A model generated the notes under the pieces. That model saw only the letters and a program-made list of their open reading frames with translations. It ran no database searches and had not been told where the DNA came from. Made by a program: the position numbers and the translations under genes. Shown here piece after piece: positions 9,213-18,090 of a stretch of DNA of 64,000 nt; within the stretch, counting starts at the first letter, position 1; the number at the start of each line of letters is the position of its first letter. Source of the stretch: Asaia krungthepensis NRIC 0535 (GTDB lineage Bacteria; Pseudomonadota; Alphaproteobacteria; Acetobacterales; Acetobacteraceae); assembly GCF_025995175.1 (NCBI RefSeq), contig NZ_BAPV01000008.1:44082-108081 (forward strand), read 5' to 3'.

Positions 9213-10000
9213 CGCAACAACCCACCCTCGACCCGCAACGCAGCGCCAGAAGTCGCCGAGGCCAGCGGCGAACAGACATAGGCGACCATATTCGCCACTT
9301 CCTCCGGATCGGCCAGTCGATCGATCAGCGTGGTCGGCCTGTTCTCCCTCAGGAAGCCCGCTTCCACTTCCTCCGCCGTTCGACCCGATTTTTCTGCCGC
9401 CTTGTCGATCATGCTCATGACCCCCTCGGTGCGTGTCGGGCCTGGAAGAACGCTATTGATCGTCACGCCACTCCCCTTGACGCTCTCCGCCAACCCACGC
9501 GCGATAGCGATCTGTGCGGCCTTGCTGAACCCGTAATGGATCATCTCGGCAGGGATATTGAGACCCGACTCACTTGAAATGAAGACGATACGTCCCTGCT
9601 TGCGGTCCACCATTCCAGGCAGATAAGCGCGCGAAAGCCTCACTCCGCTCATGACATTGATGTCGAAAAAGCGCAGCCACTCCTCATCGCTGATCTCGCC
9701 GAACGGCACTTCCTCGAAAATACCCAGATTATTGACCAGCACATCGACCCCGGGATGCGCCTCGACCAGTTGGGCGATGATTTCGGGTTTCGCCACATCC
9801 CCCGCGAACCCGGTCAGCTTGGCCTCGGGTGCCACCTTTTTGATGGTCTCGATGGCAGCGTTTGTCCGCTCCTCGCCTCGACCATTCACGATCACATGCG
9901 CGCCTGCCTCGGCAAGCCGCTGCGCAATCGCCAATCCGATCCCGCCTGTCGACCCTGTGACCAGTGCCTTCTTTCCTGAAAGATCCAGTTTGAGCATCAT
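9200..10000 (-). CDS. Short-chain dehydrogenase/reductase (SDR) family oxidoreductase
   Basis: A 266-residue classical SDR with the NAD(P)-binding motif T-G-S-T-G-G-I-G near residue 16, N-N-L-G as the adenine-ring motif, and the catalytic Ser in V-F-I-S-S-E-S with Y-G-F-S-K further on. The C terminus A-A-L-R-V-E-G-G matches the SDR ending. The N-G-R segment after the second strand, with no acidic residue there, suggests NADP preference. The substrate is unknown. The start is set at the first of two adjacent ATGs because GGAGACAA precedes it. Upstream in-frame codons are not SDR-like. Confidence 0.88.
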   Translation of the reverse strand: MMLKLDLSGKKALVTGSTGGIGLAIAQRLAEAGAHVIVNGRGEERTNAAIETIKKVAPEAKLTGFAGDVAKPEIIAQLVEAHPGVDVLVNNLGIFEEVPFGEISDEEWLRFFDINVMSGVRLSRAYLPGMVDRKQGRIVFISSESGLNIPAEMIHYGFSKAAQIAIARGLAESVKGSGVTINSVLPGPTRTEGVMSMIDKAAEKSGRTAEEVEAGFLRENRPTTLIDRLADPEEVANMVAYVCSPLASATSGAALRVEGGLLRHPG

Positions 10001-10530
10001 TTGTCTCCATTTATTCGATATCAATCGAACAAGTGACATGCGAGGAAGTTGCGTAGCACCGATGTACGCCCGACCTCCCACTCAAGAGACGCGCATTCGC
10101 ACGCGCCCCAGGCCGGGACGACAACAATGGCGAAGGGGAGTTGCCTCGCATACGACCGCAAGGCAGTCTTCCAGGAGGGCGAAGGAGCGCCTCACGGGAG
10201 ATAGCAATACCCCGAACCGCTGCAATGGGGCTTTCTTCAATCCCTCACCGACGGACGGTCATCCTTTCGAAACCCGCAATGACCGAGGCATCGTTCATAA
10301 GGGCGGTCTTTCCGAGGAAAGCGGGGCACGGCCTTACGGAAGGATGGCGACGTTGCAGACGGAACCACCAGAGCTTTGACATACCTCGCCAGAGAATAGT
10401 CCCCCTGAGGAACAGGCTGCGCCATAAGCTGCGCAAGAGGGAGCCGCCCTCTTGGAAGTGGCGAGGTAGCACACCGTCTAGGCTCCCTATCTATGACTAA
10501 CCCAAAACGGTCAGGTGCCACTCACCGCGT
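10001..10530. other. 530-base gap with possible structured RNA element
   Basis: No reading frame here has both a ribosome site and recognisable protein. A nested inverted repeat is visible. Outer arms ACCTCGCCA (10383-10391) and TGGCGAGGT (10459-10467) pair perfectly. Inside them CAAGAGGG (10434-10441) and CCCTCTTG (10447-10454) form a hairpin with a five-base loop. This could be a small RNA, a terminator region downstream of mfd, or remains of one. No T-run follows on either strand, so the strand is undecided. Confidence 0.35.
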
Positions 10531-13500
10531 TCAGCTATCCGCCTTTTCAGCGAGTTTTTTCAGCGCTCCCATGACCTTGCGGGCCATCGTAATGCGCTGG
10601 GCGTTCGTCATTTCGCGCACGACTGCCAGCTTCTGATCGGGGCGCAGCTTCACGCCCTGATCCTTGTGACGTTCCACCCATTTCAGCAGCCCCATGGGAT
10701 TGCGGAATTTGCGGTTGCGGAACTGGATGACCATGCCCTTGGGACCCGCCTCGAGGCGATCGACTCCGGCAGCGGTACAGAGCCGCTTGATCACGACGAC
10801 ATCGAGCAGGTTTTCGACCTCCTGCGGCAGAGAGCCGAAACGATCGACCAGTTCAGCGCGAATGGCATCCAGTTCGGCCTCCCCTTCGAGACCCGCAATC
10901 CGTCGATACAGCCCCAGCCGAACGGGAAGATCGCGCACATAAGCGTCGGGGATGAGCACTGGCAGTCCGAGAATGATGTTCGGCGTCCAGTCCTTGTCCT
11001 CCGCGCGCTTCTGGTCTTTCTGCAGGCGCATCGTGGTCACGGCATCTTCGAGCATCTGCTGGTAGAGCTCGATCCCAACCTCCTTGATATGCCCGGACTG
11101 TTCATCACCCAGCAAATTGCCAGCCCCACGCAGATCGAGATCGTGCGAGGCAAGGGTGAACCCTGCGCCAAGCGTATCGAGCGTCTGCATGATCTCAAGA
11201 CGCTTCTCAGACGCGGGGGAGAGGCGATGGCTCTGCGGCCAGGTCAGATACGCGTAGCCACGCTGCTTGCCGCGCCCGACGCGCCCGCGAAGCTGGTAGA
11301 GCTGCCCCAGGCCGAACATGTCGGCCCGATGGATGATGAGCGTATTCACTGCGGGCATATCAAGCCCACTCTCCACGATATTGGTAGAAAGCAAAATATC
11401 GTAGCGCCCGTCAGAGAACTCGGTCATGACGCGCTCGAGCTCAGCCGGGGTCAGGCGACCATGTGCCTGGACGGTTTTCGCATCGGGCACGATATCGCGC
11501 AGACGATCCGCCATGCGGTCCATATCCTCGATGCGCGGGACAACGCAGAAGACCTGACCACCACGGAACCGCTCACGCTGGATAGCTTCACGGATCATCA
11601 CACTGTCAAAAGGCGTGATGAAAGTCCGTACCGCGAGCCTGTCGGTCGGCGGCGTGGCAATCAGGCTCATTTCACGCACGCCGGTCAACGAAAGCTGCAA
11701 GGTTCGCGGCAGTGGCGTGGCCGAAAGCGTGAGAACATGCACATCTTCGCGCATGGTCTTAAGGCGCTCTTTATGCGCCACACCAAAATGCTGCTCCTCA
11801 TCGATGATCAGCAAACCCAGATTCGCGAAATTGATCGATTTGGCGATCAAAGCGTGGGTTCCAACCACGATATCGACCTGACCCTCCTCCAGGGCACGAC
11901 GTGTCTCAGCAGCCTCCTTCGCCGTGACGAGACGTGAAAGCTGCGCGATGCGCACAGGAAAGCCCTCGAACCTGGTCGAGAAACTGCGAAAATGCTGACG
12001 CGCCAGAAGCGTTGTGGGAACCACGACGGCCACCTGCACGCCCGAAAGCGCAGCAACAAAAGCCGCACGCAACGCCACCTCGGTCTTGCCGAAACCTACG
12101 TCGCCGCAAACGAGGCGGTCCATGGGACGGCCGGAGGTCAGATCTTCCAGCACGTCGGCAATCGCGCGGGACTGGTCTTCGGTTTCCACAAAGGGGAAGC
12201 GGGCGCAGAACTCATCCCACATCCCTTCCGCAGGCATGAGAGAAGGCGCTTCCTTCATGGCGCGACCCGCAGCCGTGCGGATCAGCTCGCCCGCCATATC
12301 GCGGATACGCTCTTTCATCTTGGCCTTGCGGGCCTGCCAAGCCTGACCGCCCAGCTTGTCCAGCGCGACGCCGCCCTGTTCGGAGCCAAAGCGGCTCAGC
12401 AATTCGATGTTTTCGACGGGCAGGAAGAGCTTCTGCGCCCCGTCATAAAGCAGCCTCAGGCAGTCATGAGGCGCGACGCCATCGCTGACCGTCTCGAGCC
12501 CCTCGTACCTTCCGATCCCGTAATCGGCATGAACGACGAGATCCCCCTCGGCAATTTCAGAGGCCTCGGTAATGAACTGTTCAGCGCGTCGCTTGCGGCG
12601 CGGCGGCCGGGCTATACGCTCACCCAGCAGGTCCTGCTCCGAAATGAAGGCCATGCGTTCGGCCACGAAACCACGTTCGAGCCCGAGTAGAACCAGCCCG
12701 ATCGTGCCCGGCGCAATACCTGCCGCACTCGCCCAGCTGTCATGGGACTCGGTTGTGAATTTGTGCTCCTTGAGCAGCGATGCGATGCGCTCGCGTGAGC
12801 CTTTGGTCCAGGCCGTGACGTAGCAGCGCCGTCCGGCCTTCTCCCAGCCCTCGAGCTGGGTACGAAGCGCCTCGAAGGCGCCCTCGCGCGTGCCATCCTT
12901 GCCGCGCACGAAGATTGGCCCGGGACGACCACCGGCATCGATCCCTTCGGCCATGTCAGGCTTGGCGAAGGGGTTGAGCGCTAGACAGGGTACGCGCGCC
13001 AGCATGGCGTCCCAGCCCGCGCGGTTGAGATACAGCAGATGTGACGGCAGAGCGCGGTAAATGGCTTCCCCCTCACGGGCAGGCGCCTTGCGCGCCTCGA
13101 AATGGTCCGCGATCATCTCCAGCCTTGCCGCAAGGATATCGGGCACCTGATGGTCCATGCTGATCGATGCATCGGGCAGATAATCGACCAGCGTGTCCAT
13201 ATGCTCGTGAAAAAGCGGGATATAGTGTTCGAGCCCCGGGAAACGACGCCCCTCCGAGACATTCTCGTAGAGCACATCCGACGCGGAAGACGGCCCGAAC
13301 AGGTCCCGCCATGCAGACCGAAAGCGACTGATGGCATCGGGGCTGAGCGCATATTCCGAAACCGGGCGCAGCTTGAAGGCTGCGAGCGTCTCGGTAGAGC
13401 GCTGGCTCGACACATCGAAGCGACGGATATTATCCACTTCATCGCCAAAAAGATCGAGGCGGATCGGCTCGCTCTCTCCCGCGGGGAACAGATCGAAAAT

Positions 13501-13986
13501 CCCGCCACGCGTGGCGAATTCCCCTGCCTCCATCACCGTATCGGTACGGGTATAGCCGCTCGCGATCAGAAGCTCGATCAGCATTGCCTGATCCAGGCTC
13601 TCGCCCTTCTTGACCGCGATGGCCTGGTTACGAAACGCATCGCGCGGCGGGACGCGCTGGACGAGCGCATGAACCGTGGTGAGCACAATCCGCCGTATCT
13701 TGCCCGCAGGCTCGAGCAGGCGCGTCAGAGTCGCAGCGCGTTCCGCCGTGATCGCCGGGTTGGGCGATACGCGGTCATAGGGCAGGCAATCCCAGGCGGG
13801 AAAGCGCAGCACGTGCACGTCAGGCTCGACATAGGCCAGCATGTCGGCCAAGGCAGCGACGGCGGCATCGTCGCGCGCCACATGGATCAGGGGGCCATCA
13901 TGCTCACCCAGACGGCGGCGCAGCAGAAAAGCGGTATAGGCTTCCGGCACGCCCCAAACGGTCGGCCAGCTGGGGGTATCGGTCAT
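10531..13986 (-). CDS. mfd: Transcription-repair coupling factor Mfd
   Basis: Mfd is a 1151-residue DNA translocase that removes RNA polymerase stalled at lesions and recruits UvrA for strand-specific repair. The N-terminal UvrB-like region includes F-P-A-W-D-C-L-P-Y-D. The CarD-like RNA-polymerase-interaction domain contains V-H-A-D-Y-G-I-G-R-Y. The helicase part has Walker A G-D-V-G-F-G-K-T-E, Walker B D-E-E-Q-H-F-G-V, S-A-T-P-L-P-R-T-L and R-G-R-V-G-R-G. The TRCF C-terminal domain follows. A TTG four codons upstream is possible, but the ATG starting M-T-D-T-P-S is better placed. It overlaps a 23-codon upstream frame by ATGA. Confidence 0.97.
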   Translation of the reverse strand: MTDTPSWPTVWGVPEAYTAFLLRRRLGEHDGPLIHVARDDAAVAALADMLAYVEPDVHVLRFPAWDCLPYDRVSPNPAITAERAATLTRLLEPAGKIRRIVLTTVHALVQRVPPRDAFRNQAIAVKKGESLDQAMLIELLIASGYTRTDTVMEAGEFATRGGIFDLFPAGESEPIRLDLFGDEVDNIRRFDVSSQRSTETLAAFKLRPVSEYALSPDAISRFRSAWRDLFGPSSASDVLYENVSEGRRFPGLEHYIPLFHEHMDTLVDYLPDASISMDHQVPDILAARLEMIADHFEARKAPAREGEAIYRALPSHLLYLNRAGWDAMLARVPCLALNPFAKPDMAEGIDAGGRPGPIFVRGKDGTREGAFEALRTQLEGWEKAGRRCYVTAWTKGSRERIASLLKEHKFTTESHDSWASAAGIAPGTIGLVLLGLERGFVAERMAFISEQDLLGERIARPPRRKRRAEQFITEASEIAEGDLVVHADYGIGRYEGLETVSDGVAPHDCLRLLYDGAQKLFLPVENIELLSRFGSEQGGVALDKLGGQAWQARKAKMKERIRDMAGELIRTAAGRAMKEAPSLMPAEGMWDEFCARFPFVETEDQSRAIADVLEDLTSGRPMDRLVCGDVGFGKTEVALRAAFVAALSGVQVAVVVPTTLLARQHFRSFSTRFEGFPVRIAQLSRLVTAKEAAETRRALEEGQVDIVVGTHALIAKSINFANLGLLIIDEEQHFGVAHKERLKTMREDVHVLTLSATPLPRTLQLSLTGVREMSLIATPPTDRLAVRTFITPFDSVMIREAIQRERFRGGQVFCVVPRIEDMDRMADRLRDIVPDAKTVQAHGRLTPAELERVMTEFSDGRYDILLSTNIVESGLDMPAVNTLIIHRADMFGLGQLYQLRGRVGRGKQRGYAYLTWPQSHRLSPASEKRLEIMQTLDTLGAGFTLASHDLDLRGAGNLLGDEQSGHIKEVGIELYQQMLEDAVTTMRLQKDQKRAEDKDWTPNIILGLPVLIPDAYVRDLPVRLGLYRRIAGLEGEAELDAIRAELVDRFGSLPQEVENLLDVVVIKRLCTAAGVDRLEAGPKGMVIQFRNRKFRNPMGLLKWVERHKDQGVKLRPDQKLAVVREMTNAQRITMARKVMGALKKLAEKADS

Positions 13987-14054
13987 CCAGAAATCCAAAG
14001 CACGCGCGCCACAATGCAGTCAGGCTGCCAGGCGATGGTTTCGTTTTGTTCCAT
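13983..14054 (-). CDS. Possible 23-residue leader peptide upstream of mfd
   Basis: A short frame starts at an ATG with AGGA about ten bases before it, reads M-E-Q-N-E-T-I-A-W-Q-P-D and ends with a TGA that overlaps the mfd ATG (ATGA). Such an overlap is typical of translational coupling. The peptide resembles nothing known to me and contains no codon run typical of attenuators, so it may be chance. In many alphaproteobacteria the small sdhE gene sits here, but this frame does not look like SdhE. Confidence 0.25.
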   Translation of the reverse strand: MEQNETIAWQPDCIVARVLWISG

Positions 14055-14104
14055 GACGGTTCTATCCTATAGCCTGTCGAATTCCTGCTGTCAGCCCATG
14101 TTCC

Positions 14105-16219
14105 ATGAAGGCCATGTCTCCAGAGATCGACCGGATTTCACCCCTGCTCGCGCCGCTTGGCACTCTGTCAGGCATCGGCCCCCGTTACGCCGATCTCCTG
14201 CGCAAGGTTGCCTGCGGCCCGCGCGTGATGGATCTGCTATTCACCCTGCCGAGCAGTTACACGGACAGACGCAGCGTCATGACTCTGGCCGAGGCCCGGA
14301 CACGCCTGATGCCGGGCGCTACCCTCACAGCACGGCTGCGCGTGCTCGATATCGCGGCGCCGTCCCGCCCCCGGCAGCCTTTCCGGATACGCGCAACGGA
14401 TAATAGCGACGATGTCGAGATCCTGTTTTTTCATCAGGCCTTTATCCGCTCGGTCGCGGTCGGCGATGAACTCGCGGTTTCGGGGAAGCTGGAACGCTAC
14501 GGCCTGAACCTGACCCTGCCCCATCCGGATTACATGGTAGGTTGGGCGCGCCGCGATACCATTCCGGCAATAGACCCGGTCTGGCCACTGACGGCGGGGC
14601 TGTTCCCCTCCATCATGCGCCGCGCCATGCACAGGGCGCTCGACCTGCTGCCGCCTCTGGCAGAATGGATCCCGCCCGATCGGCTTGCACGCCACGACTG
14701 GCCGGACTTCGCCGCAGCGCTTGAAATTCTGCACCGCCCCCCAACCGCGCCTGACCCTGCCGATACAGCCAGAGACTGGTCCCGCCTTGCACTCATGGCC
14801 CGGGAGCGTCTTGCCTATGATGAGTGTCTTGCCGACCAGCTTTCTCTGGCACTGGCCCGTCGAGAGGCACGCGCCCAGCAAGGACGCAGCCTGATCGGCA
14901 ATAATTTGCTCCGAGCCGCTGCGCTCGCGCGGTTCGGCCATGAGCCGACCGGCGCCCAGAAGAGGGCCATCATCGAGATCGATGCGGATATGGAAGCGCC
15001 CGTGCCCATGATGCGTCTGTTGCAAGGAGACGTCGGCGCAGGAAAGACGCTCGTTGCCTTGCTCGCCATGTTGCGTGCTGTGGAAGCAGGGGCGCAGGCA
15101 GCGCTCATGGCGCCCACCGAGATTCTGGCGAGCCAGCATTTCGAAACCCTGTCTCGTCTTTCCGGTGTGGCCTGCATGTATCTTTCAGGCAGCGTCAAGG
15201 GCAAGGCGCGCCGCCTAGCGCTTAAAGCCATTGCCGATGGCACCGCACGGCTCGTTGTGGGCACGCATGCGCTGTTTCAGGAAAAAGTCGTCTTTCATGA
15301 CCTCGGACTCGCCGTGATCGACGAACAGCATCGCTTTGGCGTTCAGCAGCGCTCTCTCCTGGGCAGCAAGGGCGCCCAGACCGATATTCTGGTCATGACC
15401 GCCACCCCTATTCCGCGCACGCTGCTGCTCACACAATGGGGCGATCTGAGCGTCAGCCGCCTGAACGAGAAACCGCCCGGCCGCAAACCGATCCAGACCT
15501 CGCTGCATCCGCTCTCGACGCTGGATGAGGTGATAGGAGGGATCACGCGCATTCTTGCACGAGGGGCGCAGGTGTTCTGGGTCTGCCCCCTGGTGGAAGA
15601 GAGCGAGGTGCTCGATGTCGCTGCGGCGGAAGCGCGCTGGGCCGATCTGTCACAGCGTCTGACCGTTCCCGTCGGACTGGCGCATGGGCGTCAGGAAATC
15701 GCGCAGAGACAGGCCGAACTCGACCGCTTCAGACTGGGTGAGACCCGCCTCCTCGTGGCCACGACCGTCATCGAAGTGGGGGTAGATATCCCGAATGCCT
15801 CGGTCATGGTGATCGAACATGCCGAGCGCTTCGGTCTTGCCCAGCTGCATCAGTTGCGCGGCCGGGTGGGACGCGGCGCGGCAGCCTCGTTCTGCCTTCT
15901 GATCTATGATGACGCAACAGGCGCAACCGGCAAGGAACGGCTTTCCCTCTTGCGCGAAACCGAAGACGGGTTTCTCATAGCGGACAGGGATTTCAGATTA
16001 CGCGGTGGCGGCGACCTCACAGGCAACCGGCAATCGGGTCTCCCGTTATTCCGCCTTACCGAAGGCGTGGACGCAGAAGCGTTACTTGGAGAAGCTCATC
16101 AGGATACGTTCTCCCTCACAGAAAAATTATCCTCGCAGGGGCATTGCTGTGCAGAACTCCGTGACCTGCTCGCGATATTCGACCGGAACGACACAAACCG
16201 GATAAATCGAGCCGGCTAG
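14105..16219 (+). CDS. recG: ATP-dependent DNA helicase RecG
   Basis: RecG is a monomeric superfamily 2 helicase that regresses stalled replication forks and processes branched DNA. The 704-residue protein has the N-terminal wedge/OB region (I-G-P-R-Y-A-D-L-L, P-S-S-Y-T-D-R-R). The helicase motifs follow: Walker A G-D-V-G-A-G-K-T near residue 310, Walker B D-E-Q-H-R-F-G-V, T-A-T-P-I-P-R-T-L, G-V-D-I-P-N-A and R-G-R-V-G-R-G. A second ATG three codons in is an alternative start, and neither has a strong ribosome site. It is head to head with mfd, a common arrangement in this class. Confidence 0.96.
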   Translation: MKAMSPEIDRISPLLAPLGTLSGIGPRYADLLRKVACGPRVMDLLFTLPSSYTDRRSVMTLAEARTRLMPGATLTARLRVLDIAAPSRPRQPFRIRATDNSDDVEILFFHQAFIRSVAVGDELAVSGKLERYGLNLTLPHPDYMVGWARRDTIPAIDPVWPLTAGLFPSIMRRAMHRALDLLPPLAEWIPPDRLARHDWPDFAAALEILHRPPTAPDPADTARDWSRLALMARERLAYDECLADQLSLALARREARAQQGRSLIGNNLLRAAALARFGHEPTGAQKRAIIEIDADMEAPVPMMRLLQGDVGAGKTLVALLAMLRAVEAGAQAALMAPTEILASQHFETLSRLSGVACMYLSGSVKGKARRLALKAIADGTARLVVGTHALFQEKVVFHDLGLAVIDEQHRFGVQQRSLLGSKGAQTDILVMTATPIPRTLLLTQWGDLSVSRLNEKPPGRKPIQTSLHPLSTLDEVIGGITRILARGAQVFWVCPLVEESEVLDVAAAEARWADLSQRLTVPVGLAHGRQEIAQRQAELDRFRLGETRLLVATTVIEVGVDIPNASVMVIEHAERFGLAQLHQLRGRVGRGAAASFCLLIYDDATGATGKERLSLLRETEDGFLIADRDFRLRGGGDLTGNRQSGLPLFRLTEGVDAEALLGEAHQDTFSLTEKLSSQGHCCAELRDLLAIFDRNDTNRINRAG

Positions 16220-16259
16220 AGCCCGGGTATATTGGTTACAGAAATACTTATTTAATAGT

Positions 16260-16288
16260 TTGAAATAACATGAGACGACAAATAATGA
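16260..16288 (+). promoter_or_regulatory. Candidate sigma-70-type promoter for the GGDEF/EAL gene
   Basis: In an AT-rich stretch between recG and the GGDEF/EAL gene, TTGAAA is followed after 17 bases by TAATGA. The local AT-richness contrasts with the coding sequence. It is a motif match only. Confidence 0.3.
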
Positions 16289-16359
16289 GTATGCGTCGCT
16301 ATGCTTGCTCAAACCCGGTTTGTCTTTCATAACCTATATTCCCGTCAGAGAGAGGCGAC

Positions 16360-17958
16360 ATGTCACCGATCACCCAGCTCCAGCCACATACTGCGATCCT
16401 CGAAATCGCACGACGGCTGTTGAGCGCCTCCTCAATCTGCATTCGCGGGTTTGACAGTGCGGGCGAGCTTATCGAGATCGCGAGCGATGGAAGCAGCGAC
16501 TGCGAGGTCACGGCGGCATGTGTCAGAGCCGTATGCGACGCAGGCGACCTTTACCTCGAAAAGACAGAAACGGGGCATAACTTCGGCATCAGTCTCGATA
16601 ATGACCTTACCCTGCTTGCGAAAGCTCCCTTCTCTGTATCGGAGAGCGAGCTGCGCGAGCTGGCACCCTACCTTGCCGTATGTGCCCGGACCATCCTGGT
16701 CAACCAAACGCTGCAAACGCGACGACCGGACCTGCCTGATCGGGGGCTTTGCGCCGCGCATATTACGAGCCTGATCGAGACCACGTCCTGCGAGACGCGC
16801 AAGGCAAGTTTCTCAGTGCTTGAAATCGATCTCGATCAGCTGAATACGCTCAACCTGCGCCACGGGTGGGCGACGTCGAACCGGGTCATCGATGAGGCGA
16901 TCAGCCGTGTCAGGACCATCCTCCCGGGGCAGGCCTTTCTCGGCTATGCCGGTGGAGGCAATATCATCGTCGTCTCGCCTCCCGGGCTTTCGCTGGTGAC
17001 CTCACGTACCCTGATAGCGAGTATTCGCCAGGCGCTCAGCCCCCCGATCCAGATCGATAACGGCGAAATACAACCGGCTTTCTCAATTGGTTGGGCATTG
17101 TTCCCGGATGACGGTGCCAACGCCGCATCCCTTTTGCAGGCAGTCGATGCTGCCATCGCGGAAATACGTCGTCATGGTGGCGCTCATGAGAGGCGGGCGT
17201 CACCGATCAGCACTGCAGCGCTGATTGGCACATCGGGACTCGAACGCGATCTGGCGCTGGCTGTCGAGCGCAGCGAACTCTCCCTGAACTGGATGCCCAT
17301 CATCTCACCCGGTACCCAGACCGTCGTGGCGCTGGAGGCCTTGCTGCGCTGGGAGCGCCCGGGCTCGGGGCAGGTTCCTCCGGATGTCTTCATCCAGTGT
17401 GCCGAAAATGGTGGGCTTATTGAGAGACTTGATCAATGGGCCCTACGTGCCGCATGCGAAACGGCGGTCGGCTGGAGCCACCCGTTGCGCGTGTGTGTGA
17501 ATATTTCGCCCACATGGCTCGCCAAGCGTCTGATTTCTGGAATGGTGGAGACCATACTCGAGGAAACGGGGCTAGAACCGAGTCGACTGCAGATCGAACT
17601 CTCGGAGAAACGCTCTTTCGGGCCACGGGATATCGCCTATCAGGAGTTATCCCGCCTCAGGGCGCTTGGCGTGCATGTCGCCTTAGATGATTTCGGCGCG
17701 GGTTACTCATCGCTGGAGCGGCTAGCCAATTTCCCGGTCGATCAGATCAAGTTCGATCGCTCCTTCATGCAACGCCTGAATGACGACCGCCGTGTGAATG
17801 AAGTGATGGGTCAGACCATCCAGATGGCGCGCCGCCTCGGAATCTCATGCTGCGCCAAAGGGGTCGAGACCGAGCGCCAGATGGCTTTTCTTGACTCCTA
17901 CGGCTGCGAAGAGGTGCAAGGCTATCTGCTAGGCATACCGACGCCCGATTATCTTTGA
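16360..17958 (+). CDS. GGDEF/EAL-domain protein, probable cyclic-di-GMP phosphodiesterase
   Basis: This is a 532-residue cytoplasmic signalling protein. The first ~130 residues resemble a GAF-like sensor. Next comes a degenerate GGDEF domain, where the signature position reads Y-A-G-G-G-N, so diguanylate cyclase activity is unlikely. The EAL domain starts near residue 290. It keeps the EAL glutamate (E-A-L-L-R-W, about 326), the Asn of V-N-I-S, a Glu in I-E-L-S-E, D-D-F-G-A-G-Y (about 443), the lysine in I-K-F-D-R and the G-V-E-T glutamate, so hydrolysis of cyclic di-GMP is likely. GAGAGAGGCGAC precedes the ATG. A strong bidirectional terminator follows. Confidence 0.9.
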   Translation: MSPITQLQPHTAILEIARRLLSASSICIRGFDSAGELIEIASDGSSDCEVTAACVRAVCDAGDLYLEKTETGHNFGISLDNDLTLLAKAPFSVSESELRELAPYLAVCARTILVNQTLQTRRPDLPDRGLCAAHITSLIETTSCETRKASFSVLEIDLDQLNTLNLRHGWATSNRVIDEAISRVRTILPGQAFLGYAGGGNIIVVSPPGLSLVTSRTLIASIRQALSPPIQIDNGEIQPAFSIGWALFPDDGANAASLLQAVDAAIAEIRRHGGAHERRASPISTAALIGTSGLERDLALAVERSELSLNWMPIISPGTQTVVALEALLRWERPGSGQVPPDVFIQCAENGGLIERLDQWALRAACETAVGWSHPLRVCVNISPTWLAKRLISGMVETILEETGLEPSRLQIELSEKRSFGPRDIAYQELSRLRALGVHVALDDFGAGYSSLERLANFPVDQIKFDRSFMQRLNDDRRVNEVMGQTIQMARRLGISCCAKGVETERQMAFLDSYGCEEVQGYLLGIPTPDYL

Positions 17959-18027
17959 ACTGTAGCCTTCGACCGCAGGTGCTCCCCGAACTGTGGCCCG
18001 ACTTGCCCGGGAGATCGAACAAAAAAA

Positions 18028-18060
18028 GCCCGGTTACCATCAGGTAACCGGGCCTTTTTT
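18028..18060. terminator. Bidirectional intrinsic terminator
   Basis: Perfect 11-base arms GCCCGGTTACC and GGTAACCGGGC with a four-base loop are preceded by seven A's and followed by a T-run. It therefore works on both strands, between the GGDEF/EAL gene and the convergent LpxR-like gene. Confidence 0.93.
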
Positions 18061-18090
18061 AAGATGGCCAAACCAGTTGAGCCATTGCCC

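Noticed and set aside
10237..10521. 94-codon minus-strand frame in the gap after mfd
   Set aside because: It starts at GTG without a ribosome site, has biased Arg/Pro composition and no family resemblance.
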